This document shows, one piece after another, positions 1 to 11,400 of a stretch of 64,000 nucleotides of DNA. The notes under the pieces are model-generated. The model saw only the letters and a list, made by a program, of their open reading frames with translations. It was not told where the DNA came from and did not search any database. The DNA comes from Plasmopara viticola. Its lineage: Eukaryota > Oomycota > Peronosporomycetes > Peronosporales > Peronosporaceae. A program made the position numbers and the translations under genes. Position 1 is the stretch's first letter, and each line of letters begins with the position of its first letter. The DNA lies in assembly GCA_001695595.3 (NCBI GenBank), contig MBPM02000016.1, positions 372,001-436,000 on the forward strand, given 5' to 3'.

Positions 1-429
1 TAAGCTAGCAGCAAGCAAAGATGTAGGACCACACAAAAAAATGTTATTGTCCAAATAATGATTTCCGTCTGTGTTGCTTGGATGTAATTTACACTTAGCG
101 CAAGATTATACATAGCATTATTACCAATGTAGTAGCTAACACTTCGGTCACAAGTTACGGAGACACTGACGCTTTTTATTCTATCTTTGCAAAAGTGCGC
201 AATTGGCAAGGGCAAAGTGCTTACACCATCTTCCAGTATCTGTCGCTTATCGTAGAAATGCAAAAGGGCGCTCTTTGTTGGGGTATAGGTAATATTGCTA
301 GCTCTGGTTTTTTCGATAGTCTGGAGCCCTTATTAGAACTCCAAGGTGTGGTGCGGTCTTGACAATTGTCTCGACACCATCGGGATTAAGTACGTCAGAA
401 TTGCGACCGCATCCCTTTCGTGCGCCTCG
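1..429. other. no gene seen
   Basis: AT-rich sequence downstream of the polymerase relic on the minus strand. Some weakly coding-like minus-strand codons may run on from the relic, but I cannot follow a frame. Confidence 0.3.
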
Positions 430-1746
430 TCCAGTATATAGCCTATGTAATTCCAAGAGAATTTATGAGACCTTTGTATCACCTCATCGCTCTTCCTTAC
501 AAGTTTCAGGCACGCGTCGATAGAATAAGCTTACCTCAGTATTATACTCTCGCGGGTACCACTCGTACTTATACTCATCAAAGTGCTCACGTAGTTCAGG
601 CTCGATACAACCTTCAAAGGGAATCTCTCGGTTAAGCGCGATAGAGTTGCGAAGGCTGAACGATCGAAGCAAAAGTTGATGGAGTCATAGTAGACCTGGA
701 GTATGGTTGGCTTAGCGAACTGATAGATAGCGATCAATAAAAGGAAAGGGTTCTTGCTTTTGAGATGACGCTTTTCATCAAAGTCTCACAACATCTTCGA
801 ACCCGTGAAATGTAAAGTGTTTGATCTTGTTATAAAAGCTCAGTCTTTCGACTCAAGGTTGACCCCTTTGTCCTTGCTTGTATCGATTCAAGATCGACCG
901 AAACCACTGTTGCCTACAACCTTCATCATCTCATCAAGCATCGCCTTAGACGCATCAACGTCGCCTTCCCGTTAAGCCTTCGATAAAGATTATTAAACGC
1001 CTTGTGAAAACTGGCCTTGATAAAGCAGTAAGGCCTGAAGATCTGCAAATCTTGGAAAAAATATCATTCGAGATAATGAGAAGCCTTTCACCAAAATCCA
1101 ACCATTTGCTCACGAGCTGATTTTGTTCGGCATTGTTATCTTGTCTAGTTAAACTTGAACATATGAAGACCAAAAACGCTCTCACCGGCATAATCGACTA
1201 GCGTGCTTTGAGAAATGGGATCATCTCGCCGAAGTAGCCTTCGAGATGATCCAGGAATCTAATATTGCAATTGAAAATCTTATCAGCAACAATGTCCATT
1301 AAGAGCCTCGAAGATAGTCATTCGCTTGTATAGCTAACATTACCAAGTATCCAAAGGTATAGAGTGTTAGCCTCGTATCCGATAATTTTCTTTTAATCCA
1401 TTGCGCTCAGCGTAACCTTTTAAGATAATGGATAGGCCTCCGATAATGTTGGCTTTCATCAAAGCGTCGTAATCAATGCTATACACCAATTTGTTCGAGT
1501 TACACTCAAGCAACTTCTCATAGCAAAATTTCTCAAGCGACATTTCCTTACGGGCGGTGTAACACTTGATACAACTACCAATATGTTGCCATCGATGTGT
1601 TCAAGCCTGTCGTTGTTACAGCAGTATCGGTGGTAAGCTGGCAGTAGCATAAACCGCACGAAGAATTTAGCTTTTGAAGCAATGTATACAGGTATCAAAC
1701 CAAATTCCGGCTCTACTTTAACATCCTGGCTCTTGTAGTAACCCAT
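430..1746 (-). pseudogene. broken protein-primed family B (B2-type) DNA polymerase
   Basis: Read on the minus strand, several frames in turn give the conserved blocks of a type B2 (protein-primed) DNA polymerase, in the right order. Around 1380-1500 there is an Ile-Gly-Gly-Leu-Ser block, followed by motif A-like GYEANTLYLW near 1351-1380. Motif B-like KVVGNSGFGRS lies at 891-923. IAIYQFAKPTILQVYY and a FDRS segment follow at about 640-737, then PFEGCIEPELREHFDEYKYE at about 560-640. The Asp-Thr-Asp motif C expected between FDRS and the last block is missing. At least four frame changes and several stops separate the blocks, so this is a relic. Such polymerases belong to Polinton/Maverick elements, virophage-like viruses and linear plasmids, and I cannot tell which source applies. 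No capsid, ATPase or integrase partner was recognised nearby. Confidence 0.68.
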
Positions 1747-4700
1747 AGGCTGAGTTTGGAATTAGAACGCGCTAGCAAGGGCCGTGCCCGGATTTTGAAG
1801 ATTGCTGAAGCATATCCATATGTGGCCGCAACAAAGCAAGCATGCTTAAAGTAAGTGCTGGCACAGCCACGAAGTTAATCCATCGTGGTACGAAAGGCCA
1901 CAACCGCTGCTTCAAGAGGTATGAGGCCAGCTACTTGCTTGAGTATCCAAGCAAACACGTATCGAAGGGTCGAAAACAAGACGAAAACATCTTGAAACTG
2001 AATCAATCGGTGTAGTCACTGGCAAATACGGTCAAAGTCGTCAATTCTTTGTATTGCGGACCAGATGTCCATGGCGTGCGGCAATCATCGCAAAGTGCAC
2101 GCAGCATATCGAATAACACAGGGACATCGCTCTCCCCCCAGGGCGTCACTTTCATCTAAACGTATTCTCGGGCAACGTCGTCGCCAAGGTCAATTTATCA
2201 TCTTGTTAAGTGGAGGGTTATTTCAAATCTGAGGATTTGAGAATTTTGAGCCTTCAACTAGACTATTGATCAAGGTACACAGACTACGTACCCACCGATA
2301 GAGCTAAAGACGCTGGGGCTGTAGGCATAAACCATCGTGGGGTATATGGTGAATTCTGTGAAATTGGTGCTCAAGTGGGTATGATGCTGTAGAACATGGG
2401 TTGCAGGACGGCAGTTTGGTGGTGATTGACAACGTGGTGGTAAAACGACTAAAATAATGTGGTGCTTCGAATCTAAATAAGAAGACGATACTTTGTACTG
2501 AGGAGTTAAGATCAAGCTATACATGGTAAAGTGACCACTGCTTAAAGCGTATCGTAAAGAGTTGCTATACCATATATTAGTTGTAGGGAACTACAACGCA
2601 CATTAGGTCTTGACTTAACACATATACCTGTGACTTGTACTACGTAGCAAAATGTTTTATTGATTACTCTTTTAGATTTGCCAAAGAGTACGATTCACAT
2701 GAGGTCTTGGCATTACGACAAACAGTTACTCCTGAAGTCAGATCTGCGAGTTGTACTTATTTTGCGTACAAAACGATGATCAGAGGTCCGAGCTCACGCT
2801 CGCTACAAGTTTTATATGCAATAGAGATTTTTTCACCCACTTCTTTAATATTGCCATAAAACAATAGCGGATCGACTAACACACCTATTACATCTTTGTG
2901 GGTTCTAATACACAGCTAAAAATGGGACTAAAGCTATCCTATAAAATTCTTTTACATTTTATGAGGGAAAGTTTACATATAAATAAGCAAATATATGAAA
3001 AAAATTGGCTTTAGGTAACAGGTTAAGTGGACTGGGACAAGAGGAAAGGTGTTAAGCTTTATCAATGCGCGCGATCATCGTGAATGGCGGACATCTGTTC
3101 GTAAAAGGACATACTTTTAACCTAATCAGAGCATAGCCCTCGAAAACAATTTCCTTGATATTCATCAGGCATTCTCCTCAGATAAATTCATCTATCGTGG
3201 CTAAAAGCCAACGATACGCTCTCGACTTATGCCATCGAGTTACACAAATGTACGGAGTAATTTGCACCACATAGTAAGGAGGCTTTTCTTCTGACATCGA
3301 CGAAGTAAGCTCCTTTCCCAACCGTTTCCACGACCTCGGCTGAGGTTTGACGCATATCATGCCACTACCACGTGGGAGCAGAATCAACACCGGCTTGATG
3401 AACTGAGAAAACGTTTTGGCGTATGTTCTTGCAGACATTTAGCTAATGCATATTACTTTGTCGTTTAGTTGAAATCTTAAGTATTGGTTATGCACATATA
3501 AATGGGGCCTTCTTCTCATCAGCATGTAAGTCGAGTTCCTCCATAGAGTTGCCCAGCAGCGATGCACAATAGATGCTTTTAAGGTATGAGGTAGGACGAT
3601 CTTGCATATGGCTTAAACGCTTATCTTAGTTGTTCAAAGAAGAGTTCTGTTCTTATCAAAACTTTCGCAAGTAAATGTGCACGAGCAATGCGCCATCCGC
3701 TCGTGTTTCTTTTCCAACAGGTTGCACTAGTGCAATGAAAGCTCTCGTGCACGTGGTCCGCCCAAAGATCTCATCAATTGCCGTGTTTGCTCCCACAGAA
3801 TAAACGTCCACAATAGTACGACCCAGGGGAGAAGTGTATAAGTCGTTTCCGAGCAAACACCTGATGTTGTTTACTAAATTTACAGATTCGCGAAGTGTTT
3901 CACAAACTGAAGTGCATGGTACTTCATGCGTTCTGACTTGAAGTTAACCCACTTAAAGCGTTGCGGCGACTCTTCGTCATCGACTGCTTGGGTTTGTTTG
4001 ATGATCAAATACACTTGCTCCAAATTATTCAATACTGAAAGAAGCTACTGCAAGAGGGACCTAAAACTGACGCGTCCTTACAAGGTAGATTGTAATACTC
4101 AAAGTACGTCATCTTTCTCGTTCACATCATCCATTGTTTGCAGAGAAGCCACTAGGTGGCAACGTTTGCGGCGATATTTTAGAAGCGTTGTCAAGCTCAC
4201 GTTTTGTGGGCTTCTATCAATCATCCCTCTATCTAGCAAAATCTTCAGCGACCGGGTCGATAGTCACTAGCCCTGTTGAAGTGCACTACATACACCCTTC
4301 TCTGGCAACATAGAGTGCAAAAAGACCGAACAATTTTAAGAGCTGTAAGCACTTTTATAGAGGGCCATTTTATGCCTGTCTACTTTGCGGTGATAAGCAC
4401 CGACCTTGTGGCTAGAAAAAATTATCGCTCTACCTTGCGACTGCCCTACCGACCCGCAGTCAAATAAGCTCCAAGAGCTGGAAGCCCCGCCGACCACAAA
4501 AGCCTCATAATAGAGAAATTGGATGAAACCCTGGTCGAAAACTACCAGCATCTTGCGCTAGAGACCGATTGGTCCTAGCGTGTGGTTTCCATCAGCTTTA
4601 ATCTAAGCTATCAATTCTGTAGCTCGTCGCTTAACCTGAACGTGGGAGATACTTTAAAACACACAGGAGCCGGATAATGAAAGCCAGAGATTCAAACTGG

Positions 4701-6401
4701 ATGAGCCACCCCCCCAGAAGTACCAACCCGCACCCAAGTGGGCGTGTAACGGCGGGGCGGGCTGGACACTTCACTCCAATAATAGTATAACAGCGTAATT
4801 TTTGTTCTTTGGGCGATTCGCTTCTTCGAGAAGTGAGCCTACTCAACATTTTTGAATCGAATTACGTATCACCCAAGTGTGACATATCCATCATATCTTC
4901 GAACCGAAGCCTACAACGAGGGTCTTAATGCAGCAAAATTTACTCGGTCGGAAAGTTTTTTTATCGGTAATTATCAGCATGTTACGAGTAGTGCGACAAC
5001 AAAAGTTCTACAGCGAAAAAAATATGAGGGGTGGACTTTGATACACCTAGTGTATTCACCAATAACACGGCTGAAGTCGTGGCAAAACATGGGCAGTATG
5101 GTCCTATTGTCTCTTTTCTTTTTTTATGCCAGTGTACGATTGAGATGGCTATTTTATTGCAACGCATTGATTGTTTGGTGCAAATTTGCAACATTTGGTC
5201 AGGTCAGCATGTTTCCTTAGTCGCACAGACAGTGACAGCGCCAGAAGGTGGCTGGAGCTCGATGTTGTCATAGAGTTACAGAACAGCCTCACAGGATCAC
5301 TCTAACAAGCTCTTTTTACTCAGGTGGGCTACAAGGACTTAAAAATCTTATGCGGTACTCAACGGTGAGTGGCGGGCATACTTGCGTTAGCTGATGCTTA
5401 AGCTCATGAGAGCCTCATCAACCAAAGTTTGTGCCCATTTAAAGGCTTGCCCCCGAGCTTTGGGGCACTTTGAGCCAATATTTGTTCGTACAAGAAGCCA
5501 CTTTGACCAGACTTTTACAGAGCAAGAGTTTCTCTCCTTCTTACCTCTCAAAGGTCTGTATGCCCACTGTGATTGGGTGCGGTTAGAATGGAGTATCAGT
5601 TCGCTATCCGCTTGACTTTAAGTCCGTTTGTAAACAGACCTTTGTTCAGGAGTTTTGATGAAATTTGAGTGAATACCCTACGATTATAACTGAATTCGTA
5701 AATTTGCATCCATTAGACCATGTACTCTGTTTTACTGCTAAAACCTCAGTTCCAAGACTGTCAACATTCCATTTTGTATAGTGAACCACTTTGTCTGACA
5801 AGGGGAATTGTAAGTGAGCGATCCTTTTTGTTGTGATATATTTGCCACGCGACTATAAGCTCAAACTGTCAAATGTGTTGGACCTGATACAGAAACTATA
5901 CCCATATTCCAAATAATTCCCACCAAGTGATATTTTTTAATACTGTTAAAAGCATATACGATGCGCACATATAATTGGTCCATACCCCTAACTACATAAC
6001 ATTAAGTATGTCCATAGGCGAAGCTTTTCATATCAAGTACAATAAATTTCATTGTCTTAGGTATCAAGCTTACTGCGATTTACACTGTGCATCAAATGAT
6101 TATTGGCAAATATGCTAAAAAAAAAGGTTTGGCGTATTTTGAGATATTTGCGGTCATGAATTCTAATTAAGCACAACCAAACGCTTTACATTCGGTTCAA
6201 ATACATTATTCCCACAACTCATATAGTTAATTTATAAGGTGCATGCACAGCCTTATGATACGATAGAAGGAGAGCTTAGCTTACAGCATCGAACAAATTA
6301 TATTTATATATGTACAGCCTTGTGGTACTACAATCGAAGGAGCACCAGACAATTTATTTCTTCACAATCATATCGAACAAGAAACCAGCGCCACATAGAG
6401 T
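1747..6401. other. 4.6 kb without a supported gene
   Basis: Only short overlapping open frames are present. Minus-strand stretches at 3178-3438, 3656-3856 and about 3920-4150 have protein-like composition but repeatedly change frame, which suggests at least one further decayed gene that I cannot name. Positions 1790-2120 read as protein-like fragments on both strands. Nothing was recognised from 4300 to 6401. Confidence 0.3.
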
Positions 6402-7396
6402 CTACAACCTCCTCGATTGCTCATTCGATCCGTTGATTTCGTCAATCGTCTTGCCACACAATCGTTTATGCAACTTCCAAGCTGCTTTTTGGCAATCCCG
6501 CGAGCAATACATAGCATCTCTGCATTTCGCACACTTTGATAGCTTTTCACTCGGAGCATAGCAATACTCGCACGCCTTGCCCTTCGCCATCTGCAGCCAA
6601 AACATCGTGTCTTCTTCGCTCGGGTGTGTCACTCCATTCGGATCGTCTTCTCCATGGCAAAACACACTTTCGCACGGAGCATAAAACTCCCACTTTTCAG
6701 TCTGATGCATGAGATTTTGACCAACACAGCCAAATCTACTCATCAATGAATCCAACTTTTTCGTCTTGTCTTCTTTATACTCATTGCTAAGATTCTTCGC
6801 GCTTGCAGGGATAAACTCCACCGCAAACTGAGCCACGGATCCATAATCCGCTTCCCTCGCAATGGGAGCAAATTCTTGAGAGATAGCAAAGTCACTAAGA
6901 CTGCGCATGTGTTCGTCTTCTTCGGTTTTGGGAAGCGGCAAGAACTCCGCGTCGCCCAACAGAAAACAAAACATTGGCTTGTCATTGTCTGGCAACCTTT
7001 TCGCGTGTTCCAACACCGCCTGAAAAGTCCGATACTGACTATCATCGCACCGTTGCTCCCCAGGAGGAGCTATGTATACAAAAACCAAGTGCGCTTTGAA
7101 TACATCGCCCACAATGTCGTATCCCATCAGCTCACAAGCCTTGGCCACTCGTTCCTGGAATTCCGAGAATCCATTCGCCTCGATATAGACATTCGTACGC
7201 GGTCCAGAACAGCCAGACTTGGATATACTATTGTATGTCTCCACCCAAACAGCGTGAAGGTAAAGAAGCCGACAGCCGATACCAGTAATGCGATCTTCTG
7301 CTTGCTTAAACTCGACTTCTTTCCTAACACATTAGTCAAGGTCAATATAGTGCAGGCATACGATACAACATGACAGACTGGACGCGCACCAGGCAT
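6402..7396 (-). CDS. MYND-type zinc-finger protein
   Basis: The C-terminal exon (7217-6402) ends in a clear MYND zinc finger: Cys pairs CEYC and CAKC, then MYCSRDC and a final HKRLC. The finger is about 39 residues long and lies 17 residues before the stop. MYND fingers bind zinc and usually mediate protein contacts; the rest of the protein is not recognised. The finger's frame has no ATG before codon 40 of the long open stretch. The best start is ATG 7396 in another frame. Splicing 7396-7283 to 7217-6402 removes a 65-base intron (GTATCG to CCAAG, phase 0 on both sides), the size usual here, and gives about 309 residues. The first exon is hydrophobic and could be a membrane anchor or leader. 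Alternative: translation starts at the internal Met codon at 7127, without a leader. Confidence 0.68.
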
Positions 7397-7734
7397 AATC
7401 GTAGCGCATCAGCACGTTAGAGGCAACGAGACGCTCGCGCCACAACGCCAGCGCGGACGGTGAAGCAACGAGAGGCCGTGTCATATTGTGTCAAATCGAA
7501 TATTCGAGATGCGATTCTAAATTTCGAGACATGCGTGAAACAGCTACTGTATGAGACGAAAACGAGATGACAGCATTTAAAAATATACCAAAAGCATACA
7601 TTGCGGAATCTATCTATGACGTCGCCCCGCCGTTTGATTTGCAGCTATCAAGACAGGATCGTTGACATCACGCCAATCAGTGATCAGTTTTCATTTATCT
7701 ACGTGCATTCAACTTGCTGAAATAGCCAATTCCA
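7397..7734. promoter_or_regulatory. shared divergent upstream region
   Basis: These 338 bases separate the starts of the MYND gene (minus) and the acidic protein gene (plus), so both promoters should lie here. No consensus element stands out to me. Confidence 0.4.
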
Positions 7735-8400
7735 ATGCGTTCCTACAATAATGGAGGCACATGCGGCCTTAATCGGCAAGCAGGTTACCTGTTTGAACGC
7801 AGTCAGAACACGCTGCGACAACGCAGCTTTGGCCGCGCTCGGGGCATTTCCGGCATTCCGTCAAAACGGTCTCGTGATCAATCCAGTGACAGTGACGATG
7901 AAGCACCGCAGTACCCAGGACTGCGACCGAAACGACGTGCAGTGTTGGACGGCTTGAGCCGGATGCGAGTCTCGTCTCCGTCTGAATCACCTAGGAGCGA
8001 CGTGGATGCGGCCATGACGGACGAAGAAGCTGCAACGCCTAGGACGACTTGGCGAGCTAACAAAGCCATTGTTCCCGCAGCTCCGGAATTAGGCAAGAAG
8101 AGGCCGCTAGCGTTTGCCTCTACTAATGGAGGATATCATCCGTGGAAGACGATGCGACAAGGAAATTTTGTGGCTGCGAAATCACATATCGAGATTCCGA
8201 GCGACGCGTCTTGTCGTGCCATGGTGGTATTTGATCCGTATCAGTCGATTGCTCTGTCACCTGCTCCACGGGTCGAACTCGTGGAAGATGAAAAATTGAC
8301 GGAAACCGACGCTGCGTCGGAGAGTGAGGATGAGCGCTTTATGCGATTTGAAGAGCTACCGGAAGACAATGATGAGCCGGTGGACATGGACATGGATTGA
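7735..8400 (+). CDS. acidic low-complexity protein, unknown function
   Basis: An uninterrupted ATG-started frame of 221 residues. The N-terminal third is basic and rich in Arg and Ser (KRSRDQSSDSDDEAP, GLRPKRRAVLDGLSRMRV), resembling a nuclear localisation region beside a Ser-Asp acidic patch of possible casein kinase II sites. The tail is strongly acidic and ends in DEPVDMDMD. There is no membrane segment and no known domain. It is divergently paired with the MYND gene. A short overlapping frame at 7751-7957 is probably a shadow. I read it as a small intrinsically disordered, probably nuclear protein. Codon use fits a real gene, but the function is unknown. Confidence 0.6.
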   Translation: MRSYNNGGTCGLNRQAGYLFERSQNTLRQRSFGRARGISGIPSKRSRDQSSDSDDEAPQYPGLRPKRRAVLDGLSRMRVSSPSESPRSDVDAAMTDEEAATPRTTWRANKAIVPAAPELGKKRPLAFASTNGGYHPWKTMRQGNFVAAKSHIEIPSDASCRAMVVFDPYQSIALSPAPRVELVEDEKLTETDAASESEDERFMRFEELPEDNDEPVDMDMD

Positions 8401-11400
8401 AGTGGCGTTAAGTCTTGGACGCCTTTTAGAACAGATCAACCGAATGTGACTGCTACCAGTGGGCCCATCAGTCCTTTCACAAATGTCGCCAATATGCTCA
8501 AGTGTCAGCGCACCATTTACTCATAGTACAACTTATTTAGCAAACCTTAGCTACATTATAGTTTTGGCTAAACACTCGATCAAATATCGCGGAAATTACA
8601 TCTATATAAACAACAAAGGTCTATGATACCCTAAGTGCGCCTTGGGCTTGACATTATCGGCTAGCGAATCATTAATTTTACAGTCAAGAAGTGGAGCATA
8701 ACAATTACGCAATATACCATGCTGTGCTACTGCATAGCAACTTCTTTAAGAGAAATGCATTGTTGGTGTCCGTGGGCCTGCTGACTCGAGTTTAGTCTCA
8801 ATGAACTTGAGCGCTGCCAAATAAACCAACGTGCGCTGCTATATACAGCAAGCAAAAGTTGCTCGTTTTGATAGGAATCACTTTTGTCTTGCATAAGGGA
8901 CCTGAAGAGGCGCAATAGTATGTATCTCATTCTAAATGTGTGGTTGAAAGTCAACATATACACTTAGCTCCCAAAGCTCAAAGGAGAATTTGAATTGTAC
9001 ACGCAAATGTGTGTAAAGGATACCAAAACCCATTTTAGATTTTCTCGCTAAAATTTGCACGCCGGTAAATGACTGCGCTTATTCAAAACAAGTATTTGAT
9101 GCCATAAAAGAGAGCAACAATGATAAGTCAGCTTCGATCCGACTGACGAAAAAGACGTTTTTTAAGTAAGAAATTCGGCAGCGCAAAATCATTTCTTCTC
9201 CTTGACAGTGACAGGTAAGACCTGATTGTATTGTTGAGCCCTGCATCGCCAAGCGGGATAAGTTCATAGTTACCAGTCGCTAAAGTTCGCGTAACGAGTC
9301 TCTAGAGAGTCATCTTCTCGCTCCTGTTGTGAAACGACTATTTCAAAAGAAGTTAGGGCAAGTTTACTCCCGGAATATTGTATAAAGATTGTACACTCAC
9401 CGAGGTAAGACGTGACAACATCTTTGAAAACTTCTGTGGCGATCGGCTTAAATCGGCTAGCAGCCCGGACTACCGAAGACGCTAACGATAGCGCTTTAAT
9501 GTGGGTAACACAGATTTTACATGTGGGTAACTTAGAGTCATCAACTGCGGGTGACAAAGTTTCGCACTCGACAAATGTCAACGCTCAATAAGTAGTGTAA
9601 TTTAAGTATCGAGATTCTCGCAAGCAGATTAAATAGGTCTGTAAGAAATGCAAAGCCACAACAACTTTTCTCGAGCGGGTAACATAGGTTAGCAAGAGAC
9701 TTGTATGTAAAAAAACAGAGGACCAAAGGTGCGTAACAAAGTACCGCCAAGAGGGGATGATTAGCTCATCTATAAGAAATGTGGATGCTCAACATAACTG
9801 ATCTATGGGTTTTAAAAACAACTTTGTGGCTGACGAGTAGACCTTATCCACCAGGATGACGACAGCTCAGCTAGTTGCTGTATAACAGCTGGCGTGCTTT
9901 AATATAAGGCAATAAAAGAGATGTCAAAGCTACTTAACCTCAAGTCCTTACAGTTATTCAGGATTTGGCTGGACCAAAGCCGTGTTTTTAGAGATAAAGT
10001 TTTCTTTCGAGGATTGAGTATATATTCCGTTTCATGCGAACATGTATTGCGTCAGCCTTATAAACAGCGAACACTCCATTTTTGCTCAGTTGCTAAAGAA
10101 ATCCCCAGATGTAGTACACCATCGGTTCCCTCGCGAGGTAGAGAAGATAGGCAACAGAGTGACCTAGTAACAGGCAATGGCAAGGCATGACAAAAGGCAA
10201 TGGTGCTACCACGAAAGCAATGAAGAAAGGTTAGAAATTCTCGCGTTACCGACTTTATGTGTTCTAAAAAGATGATGATGACTTTTTAAGCTTGTATTAG
10301 GCTGAATACTACAGCGGCACCTGCATTCACATTTATTTCGAAGAAAGGCGTGCAGCTCAACAACGTGATCAAATGCACGGTATACAGTGCATAGATGGCT
10401 GCTATGAAATGTGAATGAGTGGGCTTTTATAAACACCTGGCAATTTGCAAATCTAAACGCATATACGAGGTAACAATCGTATATGAAAGCCCTAGCAACG
10501 ATACACCTTTTGGTCACACAATTGTTGGACTACAACGTGATTTGCCCAGATATACTTCGACGATAGTCCCTGGAAGTTCAGTTGGTTTGAGAGGCCAACA
10601 CAGGCCTTCTCCGGGAGTTTGTGTGCAACAAAAACTTTCCTTACATCGATTCATGCGTCTTTGCTACAGGGTATTATGTGTTTCTTGGCTGCGTTCCAAG
10701 TAGCCGTGAAGTTTCAACCAGTGAAAACCGTGACAATTTGACCTAAGCCACATTTAACAAAATCTAAGAAATTGCTTGCACCTGACATTCTATCTGCACA
10801 AGTGCCGTTAATGCTATGTGGGCTTCGCGAATCTCTCCCGTAACTCTTAATAAATGACATTTAATGATACTAAACGTGATGGTGTTCTGGTTTTGCCGGA
10901 CAAGACAGCCGTTAATCGTCCCTTGCTACTCTTTTGGGGATGCTACTTGTTGCGACTCGACGACGTGCACACACTGCTCAATAAGTGCGCCAAGGGACGA
11001 AAAGCTGTCTACGGACTTAGTAAGCGGGTCGCACATATGCAGACTCAAACCTATATATGCAGTAGAGTTTTCCGAGAGTTTGCTAGCTTTTCGAAGTATG
11101 ATTGCGACGGGCACACGGCCCATTCAAAGTAAAATTGCGACTGATGTATGGGCGGAAAAAGCTCGAGAACATTTTTCCTATAGAATGTTAATTAATAAAC
11201 AATTTTTATGGAAACAGTCCCTGGACTTCACGATACAGCTACTAGCAGAGCAATCTTACCGATTGCGTTCGCCTAAATTAAACATTTTAAATACTTATGT
11301 AATTAAAGGAGAGATGATATTTCTTATCTGATGTGTTAAGGTACCGAAAGCATGCCGATGTAATTGTAATTTTGTATTGAAATGAAATATCGGTTCATCA

